In this document: in pieces, positions 47,171 to 60,285 of the stretch
Position numbering within the stretch: position 1 is the stretch's first letter
Layout of the letters: every line of letters begins with the position of its first letter
Source of the DNA: Acanthaster planci
Lineage: Eukaryota; Echinodermata; Asteroidea; Valvatida; Acanthasteridae
NCBI RefSeq assembly: GCF_001949145.1
Contig: NW_019091393.1
Location: 971,122 to 1,035,121 of the forward strand
Length of the DNA: 64,000 bases
Direction: 5' to 3'
The notes under the pieces: model-generated
What the model was told of the DNA's origin: nothing
Seen by the model: only the letters and a program-made list of their open reading frames with translations
Database searches by the model: none
Translations under genes and position numbers: made by a program

Positions 47171-48574
47171 CTGCAGTGTATGTTGTGATTTATTGACCAG
47201 GTACTTGTAGACGGGTTATTATTCGACTGTCTGATAGTCACTATATCCCATAAACGTGACAAAAGGGCTTCATCCTCAAACATGTGAGGTTGCCAAAGGT
47301 AAGCAGCTTTTGGATGAATTCCATATACTTCATCTTACATCCAATATAAAAGCTGTTCGCCCAACATTGCTTCATCGTTTGAAACATAGAGTCCTAAGAT
47401 GAAAAGCCGTACATATGGAGTATAATTAAAGAGTTGAAGTGGTCTGCGGAAACAACACCAATCGAATGACTCTTACTGATACAAGCCATATTTCGTAAGA
47501 CGTATCATCTTTATGTTTCCTCTCACTGTCTGGTCTAGAAGCTAAGGGTGCCCTCATCTGTAGTCATAAACACCAAGCACCGGCCTTTACTGTTCAAAAC
47601 ATAGTTGCAAGGCGGAATGTTCAGGTGGCGTTGTGGTGAAAGTCCTTTCCCTTTAACTTTAAACTCTGTTATAAGATGTAATCATCTTTTCCACTTACCA
47701 TTGTTTCCCCGAGACAGCAGTTTATCTTTTTATTTCGCTTTAGAGGAAGCTCCAATGAGTGTTGATATCAACCAAAGATTGTATAGCGCCGCGCACAATC
47801 TTTGATATCAACCGGACCAAACTGATGAAAACTGCTTCTTCGCGCGCACTATTTGTTGTTCCACGCCTCGCGCGTATAGACGCAACGTGCGAGTAGAAGT
47901 TTTACTAACATTTTGAGACGCAATATAACTATCAAGTCAAGGTTTGATTCTGAACAACTCTTTCAGTGGAGGGGTCCCAAAAAAAATGGGGGAGGGGAAT
48001 TTGGGAAATTCTATAAGTAACCTTTCATGGCATTTCTGAGGGATGAGGCCAAAGTTTGGGATGTCTATGACACGCTTTTGGAAGGAAAAGAAACAATCCT
48101 TACCCGAAAGCGCCTTCCTCTCACCTCTTGGTCTCGACGGTTCGTCCCCAATCGAATAGATCTCAGACTCATACTTAAGTTTAATTTTAAGTTATAAAAA
48201 AAGGGGGAGGGAAATCCCCCCACCAAAAAAAGAAAGAAAAAGAAACTCACGAACATAGAAAATTTGATACCTGGCTACTGATTTTAAAAACAATCTAAAA
48301 ACTCAGGGAAGGGTGTATTTATACAGAAAAGACAAGTTCTGCTTTTAAACAGGATCGTAGCATATAAATTAAAAATACTGTGATAACGATGATGGCAGCT
48401 ATTTTTAGGAGCTATACATTGCTGCTTAAATAAGTGTAATTTACAACACAATTTTTTCAGTGCTTCGATTTAGATAGAGGATGAGGATGTGATAATTATT
48501 ATTTACAATAAAAATGTGGCGAGGAGTGAATGAGATCAGGATAGTGACGAGTGGTGATTTTGATATCACCAATG

Positions 48575-48769
48575 AGTCCTGGAGCGGCTGCACCAAGAGA
48601 GGGCGTGCAACTTTCCCTGCAACGATGGCTCCTTGGGTAGGAACTGCACTTTGCTGGTTTACAAATGTCTATGAAATGGTCGCGTCGATACCAACAAATA
48701 ATGACCACTCCCCACCAACATGACTCTTTTCAACCGATGAAGGGGTGCTTCTCCTCAAGGCGAATAATG
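48575..48769. repeat. dispersed repeat (copy at 52361-52550)
   Basis: Shares CAAGAGAGGGC, GCAACGA-GGCTCCTT-GGTAGGAACTG, CGCTGGTT/TGCTGGTT, CAACAAAT, CTCTTTTCAACCGATG and CTTCTCCTC/CTTCTGCTC words in the same order and orientation with 52361-52550. Family unknown. Confidence 0.7.
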
Positions 48770-49320
48770 TACACCTCTTCCGATCCCTTCAACTCACCCA
48801 CGCACCCACATAATAAAACATCCCATCACTTTCAACCAGTCATCATCTTTTGCTTTTACAGTAAATGGGCTGATACTGATGAAACGGGAAAATGGTTTTG
48901 AAACTGATGGATTGTGAGGTAAGAAGTAACTGGCTTCTACAGGATATGACGTTACTAAAACAACTATACAGTCACTACTCGCGCGTAGGGTGGAATTTAG
49001 TTAGTGCCATAGAAGTTATCATTAATAACTTTAGAACCCACTTGCTTGCTAATGGGAGCTTTATTAGTATTGTTTTCATTGTCAAGAAATGTACAAATAA
49101 CCCGAACGACAGTGGAATGGACTCATTTACGGCCTTAATGATATTGTGCAATGTTACCTTCACGGAAGGTGAGACCCCCGTCAGGCGAGTGCCTCTAACT
49201 ACTTGTAAGACTGTAAGAATATGTCATGATGACGAGATTTACACTCAGAAGTTGTGGAAAGACTGGTCATCGGACTAAACAGTAGAGCATGCAGATCACC
49301 TGTAACCTTGTGCAATTCAC

Positions 49321-49498
49321 TAATACGGTCGTTTGACATTAGTGCGCCACCAAGTGTTTGCAACGTGTTGGCCAATCACAATGCGCGAAATTTGTCGACC
49401 CAATGCGCGTTTGGAAAGGGTCGACAAATTTCGCGTGTTATGATTGGCCAACGTGTTGCAAACTCTTGGTGGCGCACTGTTGTGAATCGCTCGTATTA
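49321..49498. mobile_element. foldback (MITE-like) element, copy 2
   Basis: The ends TAATACG and CGTATTA are exact inverted repeats. Arms of about 65 bases carry AGTGCGCCACCAAG, TTGCAACGTGTTGGCCAATCA and GCGCGAAATTTGTCGACC against their complements. The same family is at 25917-26068 (shared GTGCGCC, TTGCAAC, CCAATCACA and GCGCGAAA words). Confidence 0.75.
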
Positions 49499-50580
49499 AT
49501 CCCTTTCCTTTATTGTACCTTCATTCAAGAAATAATCCGAATGTTATTTGATGATTGCACTTGTAAGAGTTTTCCCTTCCGACTCATAACTGTTGAGCAT
49601 CTTGTTGTGGCCAATTTGTGTCGCATTGTTTTCCATTGTACATGTAGTAGTAGTTTACTGGGGCCTTTGGACCCTCAATTTCTGCTTGATAGGCTTCAAC
49701 CCAGTCTGCTGTAACGTATACCCCCAGAGCTGTCCGTAGCTGACATCAGTTTATAGGCAGTGTTAGGTTGATGTTGCTCTTTGGTAGAATTCACACCAGA
49801 AAAATAGAAAAAGTGATATGTGTCGAGTTATGGAAGGGGAATTGGTTGCTGCTCGGTCGGCAAAGGAGAATTACTTCTTCTTGGGAATTGACGAAGTGGA
49901 AAACCTTTTTTGATAGCATGTAAACGGCTATGGTTGGGCGTGTCAAGGCCAGGGAGGAAATGTGTATAGGCATTTTACATGTGGAATTCACAGCAGTGGC
50001 GAGGTTAAACGGTATCTGAAAAGACGAAAACAAATTATAGCATTATAAAGCTAAATAGTCGCTATAATTTCTGGTCAGCATGAGCCTAAACCAAGGCTTT
50101 GTTATTTTAATTTGAAGAGAGTGGACAGTGTCCAACTGCAATGCTGGATCAACTGGAATCCTACTTGTGTTTGCTTTAAACGACCTCTAGTCGGAAATAT
50201 GCCCGTGTGTTTTAATTGTATTCGTGCAGAGGTTGCAAAAATACCTAACAACAAATCAACACCATTTTTCAAGCTAACCTTTTGCTTCAAACAAGAACTA
50301 ATTTTCCTATCTTTCCCTCTTCTCTTGTACGGTAAGCATGTGCAACATAACGCTAAAAAAGATGTCGGACGGTAGCAGAGTCGTTAATCGAGTTTAAGCG
50401 ACTTGGCGGACTTGACGCCAGTTGGAATCGCGTCATCCTTTATATGACTTCTCTTTTAACTTAACTTTTAACTTGATTTGGACGAGCAAACATCACTTGT
50501 GACTTGACTTGGACTTGCAAGATATGATCTGATGCCATGTCTGGACAGTAGAGGTTCCTTTTCAGCAGCAGAGAAAGTAA

Positions 50581-51861
50581 TTAGTTTCGAAAACGGCAAC
50601 CTTGGCAGCACAGCTTTCTCAGCGACCTCTTCATTTCTTCACGGAACTTGCGATTGACATAGCTGAATAGGATAGGGTTGGCCGCATTGTTGATCACGTT
50701 GAGGTAAGAGGCCACGTTCACGCAGAACCGAACCGTCTGGTTCTGCAAAAATGGGACAATGAGGGGATACAGTGTCAAGATGATGCAGAGTGGTAAAAGA
50801 GTGACGACAAAGACCACCGTCGATAGCAGGAGCATGAGCGTGGTTCGCTTGTGGAATGTTTGGGCCGTGGGTCGGTTGGTTTCGTCTGCAGCTGTGCTGT
50901 GAGCTCCTGGAACTGTACTTGAGGGGTTATCGCGGGTAGCGTTGAGTGCACTGGTGCTAGGCGCTGTGGTCTTCGGGAGTGGATCTAGGATTGGTAGTTC
51001 CTTCATCTCCTGCTGATCCCCAGTCCACGCTAGCTTTGTAACCCCTTTGTGTCGTGGGTTTCCCTGTTCTGGCTGAGGAGGACTCCTGCGATCCTCCGGG
51101 TCATATGCGGGCTTAACCTTAGGGATCTCTCGGTTGGTTCCACTGGTGAGAGTTTTTAGTTGCTTGGGTGTGATGCCCTCTGCTATGGCAGTGGAATCGT
51201 CTTGGGATGGTCGGCAGGTTGGCTGCCGAGCTTCGCGTCGCACCTTGTTCCCCGGACGCACCTTCGCCATCCGGTTGACTGTCCGGTAGATTTTGATATA
51301 GAGAACCACAATGAGGATCACGGAGGCAACGAAGGAGATCATCAGGATGATAAACTGAGCGCTGATTACCGCAGAGGGCAGGATGAAAAGGCAGGCCTGC
51401 GAGCCGTCCTCCAAAGTCACCACGCCGTAGGTGAACAAATACGACAGCGTGACCAACACGGACACCGCAAAGCAGCCAAGCACGACGTGCCGGGCCCGCC
51501 GCACGGTCAACCGGCGACCGTGTGGCCTGCAGATGGCTAGGTAGCGGTCGACTGCCACGGCTGAAGTCAGCAATATGGAGGTGTATTTTGGCCAGGCATC
51601 GATGCTGGGCTGTACACGGCAGAAAAACTCATTGGACGAGCGGAGAGTGTCGAGCGGGGGAAAGAGTTGGACTAGAGTGATGATCCGGAGCAGGCATACA
51701 CTCACGTCGGCCCAAGTCAGACCAATGATGAAGATGTGAGGCGTGACCTTGTTTTTCTTGGCCGTGTATACCTGAATGATGAGCAGATTACCTGGTATCC
51801 CGATGATCACGACAACGCTCTCAAGGATCACCCGGAACCACCATACCGAATCCAAATACAT
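50581..51861 (-). CDS. rhodopsin-like (class A) G protein-coupled receptor, single coding exon
   Basis: A 426-aa seven-helix receptor. TM1 has GIPGNLL (N25); TM2 LTWADV; TM3 is preceded by C81 and ends DRYLAICRP (DRY at 105-107); C157 in the second outer loop should pair with C81. The third inner loop is long (about 195-338), rich in P, T, S and charged residues. TM6 reads FVVTLLPLC, so the usual tryptophan of CWxP is leucine. TM7 ends NPILFSY (395-401), NPxxF instead of NPxxY. Cysteines 418, 419 and 422 may be palmitoylated. The ligand is unknown; it looks like a lineage-expanded orphan receptor, possibly peptide-type. The ATG is preceded by a TTTTCAG acceptor (exon begins at 51879), so a 5' untranslated exon lies to the right. 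Confidence 0.88.
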   Translation of the reverse strand: MYLDSVWWFRVILESVVVIIGIPGNLLIIQVYTAKKNKVTPHIFIIGLTWADVSVCLLRIITLVQLFPPLDTLRSSNEFFCRVQPSIDAWPKYTSILLTSAVAVDRYLAICRPHGRRLTVRRARHVVLGCFAVSVLVTLSYLFTYGVVTLEDGSQACLFILPSAVISAQFIILMISFVASVILIVVLYIKIYRTVNRMAKVRPGNKVRREARQPTCRPSQDDSTAIAEGITPKQLKTLTSGTNREIPKVKPAYDPEDRRSPPQPEQGNPRHKGVTKLAWTGDQQEMKELPILDPLPKTTAPSTSALNATRDNPSSTVPGAHSTAADETNRPTAQTFHKRTTLMLLLSTVVFVVTLLPLCIILTLYPLIVPFLQNQTVRFCVNVASYLNVINNAANPILFSYVNRKFREEMKRSLRKLCCQGCRFRN

Positions 51862-51879
51862 TGCAACCAGAGCTTGAGC

Positions 51880-54800
51880 CTGAAAATGTAAAGATTTTTA
51901 AATATAAGAAAACAAATAAATGTTTTCCATTGCCTTATAAAATCAGCAATAATCACTGAAAAGTGTTCCTCTTTCTCACACAACGTACAATTTGTCTCGT
52001 CTATGGTAAGAGGGTGCAGGATACAACGACCATGAACAGGAGCTTAGTTTAAGCGGACGAAGCTAAAATGAATTTTTCGAGGCACATTTTTCTGCAACTT
52101 TATACCGTTCTTCAGAGTATGAAAAGTTTTGACATCCCCGTCAGGTTAAATGCGCTGAAAGTGTACGGTGTTAATTTAAACTTATAAAATTATTTATGCT
52201 TTCCTGTACGACTGAGGTTGCTGTTGCTGTGATGTCATATAGCAAGATATTGATTCAGTGCACAGGTGTTTTCGTTTGTTTGTACCCAAAATATATTAAA
52301 CCGAACTCGTCCCTTTTGCCATTATGTGCTTGGCAATCATTGTGGTATCTGTGGTATGCATGGCCTCAAGCTGGAGCAAGAGAGGGCACTATTTTCTTGG
52401 CAACGAAGGCTCCTTTGGTAGGAACTGAACTTCGCTGGTTCACTAACGACCAGGAAATGCACGCACCACGGTCGTATCAACAAATTGAACACTGCTGACC
52501 AACGAGGCTCTTTTCAACCGATGGGGGCACTTCTGCTCGAGGTGGATAGTGAGAAAATACATTAAACACAAACTTTAGTTAATTTATTTTGCACCTGTTT
52601 AGTTCCTGTACATTTTTTCAAACTTCGATATTATCTTTCGTTAGATCATTTTCCACATCAAATATCCCAGGATATGACACTGACCTGGCACAAAGATGTG
52701 TCTGTAAGGTGTAAACTGGAAAATGTAATATAACCAACATACTGATGTTTTTCTGGAGAGATGGCTATAATGCATGTGTGGGGCTTGTTTTCCTTGTATA
52801 GGAAATATCAAGGCGCCGATCAGACGCGTTCCTGGTAACTTGCATTTCGTGCTAATACGTCAATAATATCGCCAGCCATTTCTGTCTCATCGAATCGCAA
52901 AACTGGATATCCCCTGAAGTCACAGTTCATGTAACAACCGAATGTTGACACAACCAAAGATCGAGGTAGGCCTAATCTTTTTGTATTGAAGAATTTTGTA
53001 TTAAATTATTTTACACCGGATTCATTGCTGCTGGAGCCTTCAACCTCAATTACACGTCAAGTTCAAGCTTCCAAGGACTGTTATTTCATGGTAGCGTCGT
53101 GGACGAAGTTATGAACCCTTGGCGAAATACGTGCATCATACACGATGCATGTGATGCACGGGTGATTAATTTTTCATCGGACAAGAGCGTGGCTTTGAGT
53201 TCTCTTATTCAATTTCCGTCGTGTATTTCAGTGTAAAGGCTAAGTCGTGCGAAGGCAGCACGTCAGAACTTTATTGGCAGGGGTAACCCGACTGGAAATT
53301 CCCATCGTCGGTTGCTAAATTCCAAAAATTCTACCGTGAACAAATTTATATCCCACAGCCTCGGCTAGCGTTTCTGTAGAATCTTGGACACAGACACAGG
53401 TCTCTCCTGTACAAAACGAACCGTTGTTTGATTTGACATTCACATCGATTATTCCTTCTCTTTCAATCTAGAGGTGCGACACACTCCTGACTCTGAATTT
53501 GTAACGATTTGATGTAGGCTCATCCATTATGCATTAGGCACTGCCCATCACAACCTACTAGCGCACTCGCCACAGTGCCTTTCAGTGCATACCACACGTG
53601 CTCTCTGTTACCAAAGTGATGCCTCTGTTCGTTGCTCCACCCGAACGAACGTCCCACCTGTCTACACACTGAAGGCATTTGCCCTTCTCTAAAACTACAA
53701 GTTGCGGGGAAGTTTGACTTAACCCCATCTAGGGTCTCATTAGTTAATTCCCCGTTCTAATAAGTAGACACCTGCCACTCGTTTTAGTATGTACACTTTC
53801 CATGTCGCTCTAACGAAACCTTTACAAAAATGCGCTGTCATTAAGGTTTGAACTTTGAAGTTTATAATCAACAGCTAATGTCTTTTATTCCTCTTTCCTG
53901 CGGCTTCAGCTATACATCCTTCTTAAACGTAACTCGTATTTTAAATTAACCAAATTTAATCTATAAAGGTGACCTACGCCCTTATAACCAAATGGGAACA
54001 CAAACAAGCCAAATATGTCAACTCTGCCTTTAATTGCCCAATCGCTTTCTGTAATTAGCCACAGTTATTCCCATACGCAAGGGGATTCAGTTTACACACT
54101 TCAGATGAATGAGGTCTGGAGCTCGACAGGGTCACGTCTTTCCTTCGTAGAAAGATACAAGTAACTAATCTTGGGAATGACTTATCAAACAACGTTGATG
54201 CTATCAATTTTGAATTCGCACAAGAAACTATCTTGAGCCCAGTTCATTTTCTGTATCAATGATATCATGTCTGTGACTTAGTCTACTAAAACTGTGGTTA
54301 ATGATGATGGTAATGCTATTTTCATTAAAGTAAAAGTGTTCGTCAGATTAACTTACCTCAATTCTAAACAATATTTTGGCTCATATGGCACATTGACTCA
54401 ATGACAATAGTAATTTGTAGAAATATATTGAATACGACAAATAGTAGTATATTGAATAGTATAAATCAAAACGCATGTTGATTGGCTCAAACCCAAAACT
54501 TGTTTGGGAATTTTTCTACTACATGGATCACCCAGGATAAAAGTGAAATACATTTTTATTTAATGTCTGGAATTGGAAATCGTACTCGAAATGCCTGCAG
54601 AATCAGTCTCAAATGGATATCGCTGAAATCGCTGCTCTGTAGTCTAAATAACATGACCAAATTCCTATCTAAGACCTGAGCAGCCTGAGAAAGGCATGCG
54701 CGTCAAGGGACGATCGCCGGACATAAAAGCCACTGGCGATGCCCTTAATTATTTTTTATTATTATATATTTATTATTTTCACCACATCGTGTATATTCAT

Positions 54801-54979
54801 ATGTATTGATGTATTTAAAACAAAATATGGGTAAAGATCCCCCAAAGCAGAGCTTGTCAAGCAGGGATCTTCTAACATAAATTAAGTAGCATAGAATATT
54901 AAGCTACGTTATACATGTTGATTCACATTAATACAAGCAAATTATCATTACTGAGTTATGGAGAAATTTGCAACCCCAT
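51880..54979. other. GPCR upstream region and non-coding spacer
   Basis: Apart from the repeat at 52361-52550 I see nothing recognisable. The 5' untranslated exon(s) and promoter of the GPCR should be somewhere here but cannot be placed. Confidence 0.45.
52361..52550. repeat. dispersed repeat (copy at 48575-48769)
   Basis: Diverged copy of the element at 48575-48769, same orientation, with the conserved segment TCTTTTCAACCGATG near its right end. Confidence 0.7.
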
Positions 54980-55170
54980 TATCCAAGGTCTGTGACCAAC
55001 ACCGGCGACATTTCCTCCACAGAGGTTTTGCATGGCAGCCATCTTTCCGGTAACTGCTTTTGTTGCGGAGGGCTATTACAAAGGGCCTATTCGTGTGTAT
55101 CCCTGAGGAATATAAGCTCTTTACCAGAAAAATGGCTGCCATGCAGAACTCCCGTACTCCTGTCACAAAG
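54980..55170. repeat. inverted repeat (foldback) element
   Basis: Left arm TTTTGCATGGCAGCCATCTT and TCCGGTAA pair with right arm TTACCAGAAAAATGGCTGCC and ATGCAGAA. Outer similarity is weaker (CTGTGACC against GGTGTCACAAAG-like). A decayed MITE is likely. Confidence 0.55.
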
Positions 55171-58100
55171 TCAGTAGCGGAATGACATTGTGGGAAATTC
55201 GAGTTTAATGAGTCCATATTGTCTGATATTTGGAGAAAAGGTAACTAAATGGGGGGAAATTTATGTTTATGTTAGCGGCGCTCCTACATTGAATGGACAA
55301 TGGAGGTGCCGCGCAAAAGACATTGAATTCAAATTCTACCCTTTATTGTAAAGAATGAAAAGTCTCACAATGTATCTTATTGCTTCAACCTTCTGCATTC
55401 AGCTAGATGACTGCTTTCAACTAAATGAAACGGCGTCGACTACAAACATGAAGTCTATTACTGGTTATATATGAACAGTAGCAACTCAGAAATGAATGGA
55501 ATTCGAAGAAATAGTGACACAACGTCAATTAGACGTAGAATTAGTTACACAAAGTCGTGCAACTTTAGAGCTGCTGCGCGCATGTTTGTTTGAGGGGACA
55601 TGTCAGAATGTGGGTTATTGTAGTAAATGTATTTTTATCAATTTGTATGTATGTTCTTTGTCTTGGATAACTTCATCTATGACTTTGTGTTTTCTAGTTT
55701 GCTTTATTCTTGTACATTTTAAAGTGAATTTTTAAATCTATTTCGATGTTCTTAGACTGTAACACTTTCTTGTTTTAATGATGTAAGTTTCAAGTGAAAA
55801 ATAAATTGTAATTTGATCTGATGACCACGATGATTTTTATTGTAAACTTCAATTCAGGAAGCAGTAGAGAATAACTGACTTCAGCACTGAGTGTTGTAGT
55901 TGAGTTTATCAATTTTAGTCTGATTCCTACTTATTTCAATCGAGTCACACAAATTATATAGGTGCACAAAATTTACGGTATCGCTGCCATGTGTTCTGAA
56001 GTTAGAACAATACCCATTTGTTTAGCTATTCTGACTCGTTTGTGTGAATTAAAATATCGCATTGGAATCCATTGCTTTGTTGATCGCTACGTACACGAAA
56101 TAACTCCTAAGTGGTCGGCTCAGAGTATGACTGGACTCTAGTCAACCGTCCTTTAGGCTAGTGGTGGCAATGGTAAGATTCTTGAAAGTAACTTGCAACG
56201 ACCAGTGAGTGATTTGATCTATATTTCCTTGCTGGATGTGTATTACACAGGAGCCTGATGGTATTTACCAATTCCCAGGAATCTCCTACATTCAGCGAAG
56301 TACTTGAAATACCTCTTTATGAAGGTGAATTAATCGAGGATAAAACTGCAAGAAATCCACGCAGTAAGCCTCGACTCTAACACGACTCGGAACACGTAAC
56401 TATGTTGGTGTTGGTACATGAACATCGGGTAAACAGTATTGAGTCAACAAACTCAAATGCGTTCGATCTTATCGGTATACGGTGGATATGGGCCCCAGAC
56501 GACTCGCTCGTACAATGGAGTACTTGGGCGTCTTTGAACACAAGAGATTTACCCAGGCCGTGCCCAAACGAAATCGAATATGGCTTCGACTTGGCTTGTA
56601 CCATCAGGCATGTACCACATTTAACAGCTCTCGCGTTAGATCTAGACACGTACACCAATACCTCTTTCAGTCACCGCCATAACTGCAGCTGTATTTTTGC
56701 TAAGTTGTCACGCAATACGCGACACATTGCACGCTCGTAAATTGATGGAAATGATAGTATATTAGTACCGTACATTCACACACCACAGCTAAATTTGTTT
56801 GCTCAACACGTCACTTTATGTGGCGACATGCCAGGACCCATGGTTAATCTTTAGCATCATATAAAATTTAGTATGATGCACGCCGTTTTGTACAACTGTC
56901 ACCAGCACTAGACATGTGCCATACAGAAATGTCAGAGTTGCTTATAAAAAGTATTTCTCGACACGGGAAAGGTGTACGGCTAAGTTATTTTAATTGCGAC
57001 GATTACAATTGAAATGACGCAGTGTTTTGACCGGCCAGAGCGGCCAGTTAAATTTTGGCCAGTCTGGCGTGGTGTCAAAGAAATTCATATTCTTGCTTTT
57101 GTTCAATTAAAAAACTGTAGAATTAGTCTCCAAATTTAACCACGGTTACGTTATCCTTACAACAGAAGACAGTTAACTGGTGTTTTCCCTCCCAAGACTG
57201 TGGCCCCGCCCACCTCATAACAGCGGTACAGTTTTATTCCCCTTTGTTTTTCTTTTCCGAAAGATATTTTAGGATACTGAAAATAGGAAACGGGTAAACT
57301 CTGTTCTGTTAAAAAAGAATCAAACGTAAACATGACTTTTGCACGAACAGACATATCCATAAGCATTATGGTGCAAATCACTTGAGATAATTAAACTGAA
57401 ATAAAGTTCAGCATTATTATTCTGATTTTCATAAGGGCATATCCACGTCAGTGTGCTTTCAATAACAAGTCTCAAGTGTGTAGAGGACGCTCTCCTAAAA
57501 CACCAGGTTCCGCAAGTTGGGTCATAGTCGAGCGTCAGCTAATTTACTAGCCGAGATATGATTTTTCATATAAAAAATAACAAGAGGTATAAAGAGTCTC
57601 ATACTCACGTTCAATAACTGAGAAGTTATCACTGTGTGCGAAGACCGAAATCAATACAGAAAAGCCTAGACGTTCGGGCATCAAATGGATTGTTTGTTAT
57701 CAATTCGCGAGCCACGACGCATGACGTGCATGGAAGAGCGTGGATAGGAAGCAGTGAAACAGTCCTAATCACCTGGCTGGATCTCGCCTCCAATCGAGCG
57801 AAACTGTCAGTGTGAAAACCGTACACAATCCTCGGCGTCGCGGCTGACAGAAATAAAATCGCTGGTTAGGGGCAACGCGTCGACGGTAGTTCAAGTTGTG
57901 GCGGAATCCGCGGACTTGTCGCCCGCTCTCAGAGAATTCATGAATCTATAAAAAACGATTTTGACAATCATTTTCGAGGAGTCTTCTTCAATAGGTGTCA
58001 TTCATTTTCAAGGTGTTGCACGGTCCAGCCTTCTGATATGAATCGACCATAGAGTCTTGTAGCTGTCATGAGACAAGAAAAAGATCCAAAAATATAGCGC

Positions 58101-59818
58101 AGGCCTCTCGAAGTTACCACAATGCTTGTCAATGTACACTACGCAGCTCAAAACATTACCAACCATGGAGCAGGTGAGGCTGTTTCCGAATTGCTTGATT
58201 ACGACCTGAAATAACGCACGAGTTTATGATTGTGGCTGCAGTCAGTTCCCACAGTGTCGTGTGTAACGCTCAGACTAAGCCAAGTAATTCAGACGCGGCT
58301 TAAGCTTCACCCTTGCTTCCTTCTTTCTCCCACTAGCTCTCGTATAGTGTGCGAGAAAACACACACTCACTCGAAAACTGTGGATATATATGTCCAACCG
58401 CGGATCGGTGTTTCAAGCAAGCGTTGGCGTCACTGCAAGCGCTTCGTTCAAGTCAAGCATTATCCATCACGTGGCAGAATCACAGTTGGTCCAGGTACCG
58501 ACCAATGAGTGAGGGGAATCTGTCGTCGCGAGCCAAAAGTGACAAAAACAAAAAACCTGTAAGTGCATGTACCTGCTCCGCTTTATGGTTTAATTTTAGT
58601 TAATGACTCGATCTGAGAATAGCCTCGTCCAAATATCTCGTATAGGCCGATAGGTAACTGTAAAGACAGGACGGTTATAGCCCGCTCGAGTGCGCGGTTA
58701 GTTGAGTGAAGGTAATAGCGTTTCCCGTTGCACTTGGTCACAATCGTTGTTGAACCGAGGCGAGAAACAATTACCTGCTTGGCTGCTTGCGTAAAGGTTA
58801 AACTACTGCTTCTTGAAGTAAAGCAAAGCTTTTTAGGAGACACTTTGAAGAGTGCATTTCTTACACAGCAGGATGATTGCACAGAAACACTGAATACAAG
58901 ACCCAACGCACTGAATCAGAGCTGTTGAGGCACACGTCCCTTGAAGTTGAGTGGGAAGGATAAAAGTCGTCTATAGATGGAGAAAGAAAACACGACTCCG
59001 TGGCTTCATGACCATATTTCCTCAAATTAGCAAATTTATGTTTAGTTCATTGAGAAAACAAACACAAGCCTCGTTGGAGATTTTGTGTAAGTTATACTAT
59101 TTGGGGGAACGCAATTCACAATTCCTATTGTGAATGATGTGGATACAAGTCAACTCTCTTTACAGAATCGCAAAGTGCATCATCCAACAGAATTACTCAA
59201 TGACGGGCAAGAGATTTCCGTCTGCGACCGGAAACCAATTTCATCGCGCGCAAAAAGACGACTGTGTTCGGGCGATAATGACAGGCTGGAACAGAATTCA
59301 TCCTCGTTTAGTCTCCGCAACGCCCCTTTGGGAGATTATCCACATAAGACAGAAAAAAAGAGCGCATGCTTTGGTCCTGTACTGAATTATTACAAATGAC
59401 AGAGACAACGTCGTTTAAATGAAGAGGCGCATCATTCTGTGCAGTCCAGCATACGCTGTCTGCTGCGTATAGAGGACTTTAATTGGTTTTACGATGGATG
59501 ATTCGATTACTGACTCTGTAGTTTTCATCGTATACTGGGAGCCACTCCCAAGGGGGGCACCAGTGGCGCTTTGTCTAATTTGAATTTTTTTACGACAAAC
59601 AGTCACCTCATATGCGCAGGGCACTTTGTTGGACAAAAGCACCTGATATTGCGAAGCTTCGAAGCGATGACGTCGTGGAATGCGGTACACGAAACTACAG
59701 CACACTGCATGGTTGGGTTGAATGATTGCGGTGGATCGGCCGGCTCAGAACTTCGGTAGCTACCAGATGCAATTATGGCGGAGGTGTATACCGAGTTGAT
59801 TTTGATCACATTTCATCC
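55171..59818. other. non-coding stretch, no supportable gene
   Basis: Only short frames without domains (for example 56402-56740, 58230-58603). A fragment at about 58230-58303 (GTGGCTGCAGTCAG, AAGCCAAGTAATTCAGACGC) resembles the foldback family at 19904-20140 and 40005-40120. The stretch 57.6-58.6 kb is relatively CpG-rich and could be a promoter region of a gene outside the window. Confidence 0.45.
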
Positions 59819-60285
59819 NNNNNNNNNNNNNNNNNNNNNNNNNNNNNNNNNNNNNNNNNNNNNNNNNNNNNNNNNNNNNNNNNNNNNNNNNNNNNNNNNN
59901 NNNNNNNNNNNNNNNNNNNNNNNNNNNNNNNNNNNNNNNNNNNNNNNNNNNNNNNNNNNNNNNNNNNNNNNNNNNNNNNNNNNNNNNNNNNNNNNNNNNN
60001 NNNNNNNNNNNNNNNNNNNNNNNNNNNNNNNNNNNNNNNNNNNNNNNNNNNNNNNNNNNNNNNNNNNNNNNNNNNNNNNNNNNNNNNNNNNNNNNNNNNN
60101 NNNNNNNNNNNNNNNNNNNNNNNNNNNNNNNNNNNNNNNNNNNNNNNNNNNNNNNNNNNNNNNNNNNNNNNNNNNNNNNNNNNNNNNNNNNNNNNNNNNN
60201 NNNNNNNNNNNNNNNNNNNNNNNNNNNNNNNNNNNNNNNNNNNNNNNNNNNNNNNNNNNNNNNNNNNNNNNNNNNNNNNNNNNNN
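59819..60285. other. assembly gap (N)
   Basis: Run of 467 undetermined bases. The flanks show no clear repeat. Confidence 0.99.

Larger units (their letters stand above)
47284..50580. other. intergenic stretch with repeats
   Basis: No supportable gene. Contains a hairpin at about 47760-47811 (GTTGATATCAAC with AAAGATTGT arms), a dispersed repeat at 48575-48769, and a foldback at 49321-49498. The open frame 48892-49278 has an ATG but no recognisable domain or splice context and is probably chance. Confidence 0.5.

Noticed and set aside
48892-49278. Plus-strand 128-codon ATG frame
   Set aside because: No domain, no splice context, and it lies among repeats in an AT-rich spacer.
56402-56740. 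Plus-strand 112-codon frame
   Set aside because: No recognisable domain and an overlapping open frame on the other strand; likely chance.
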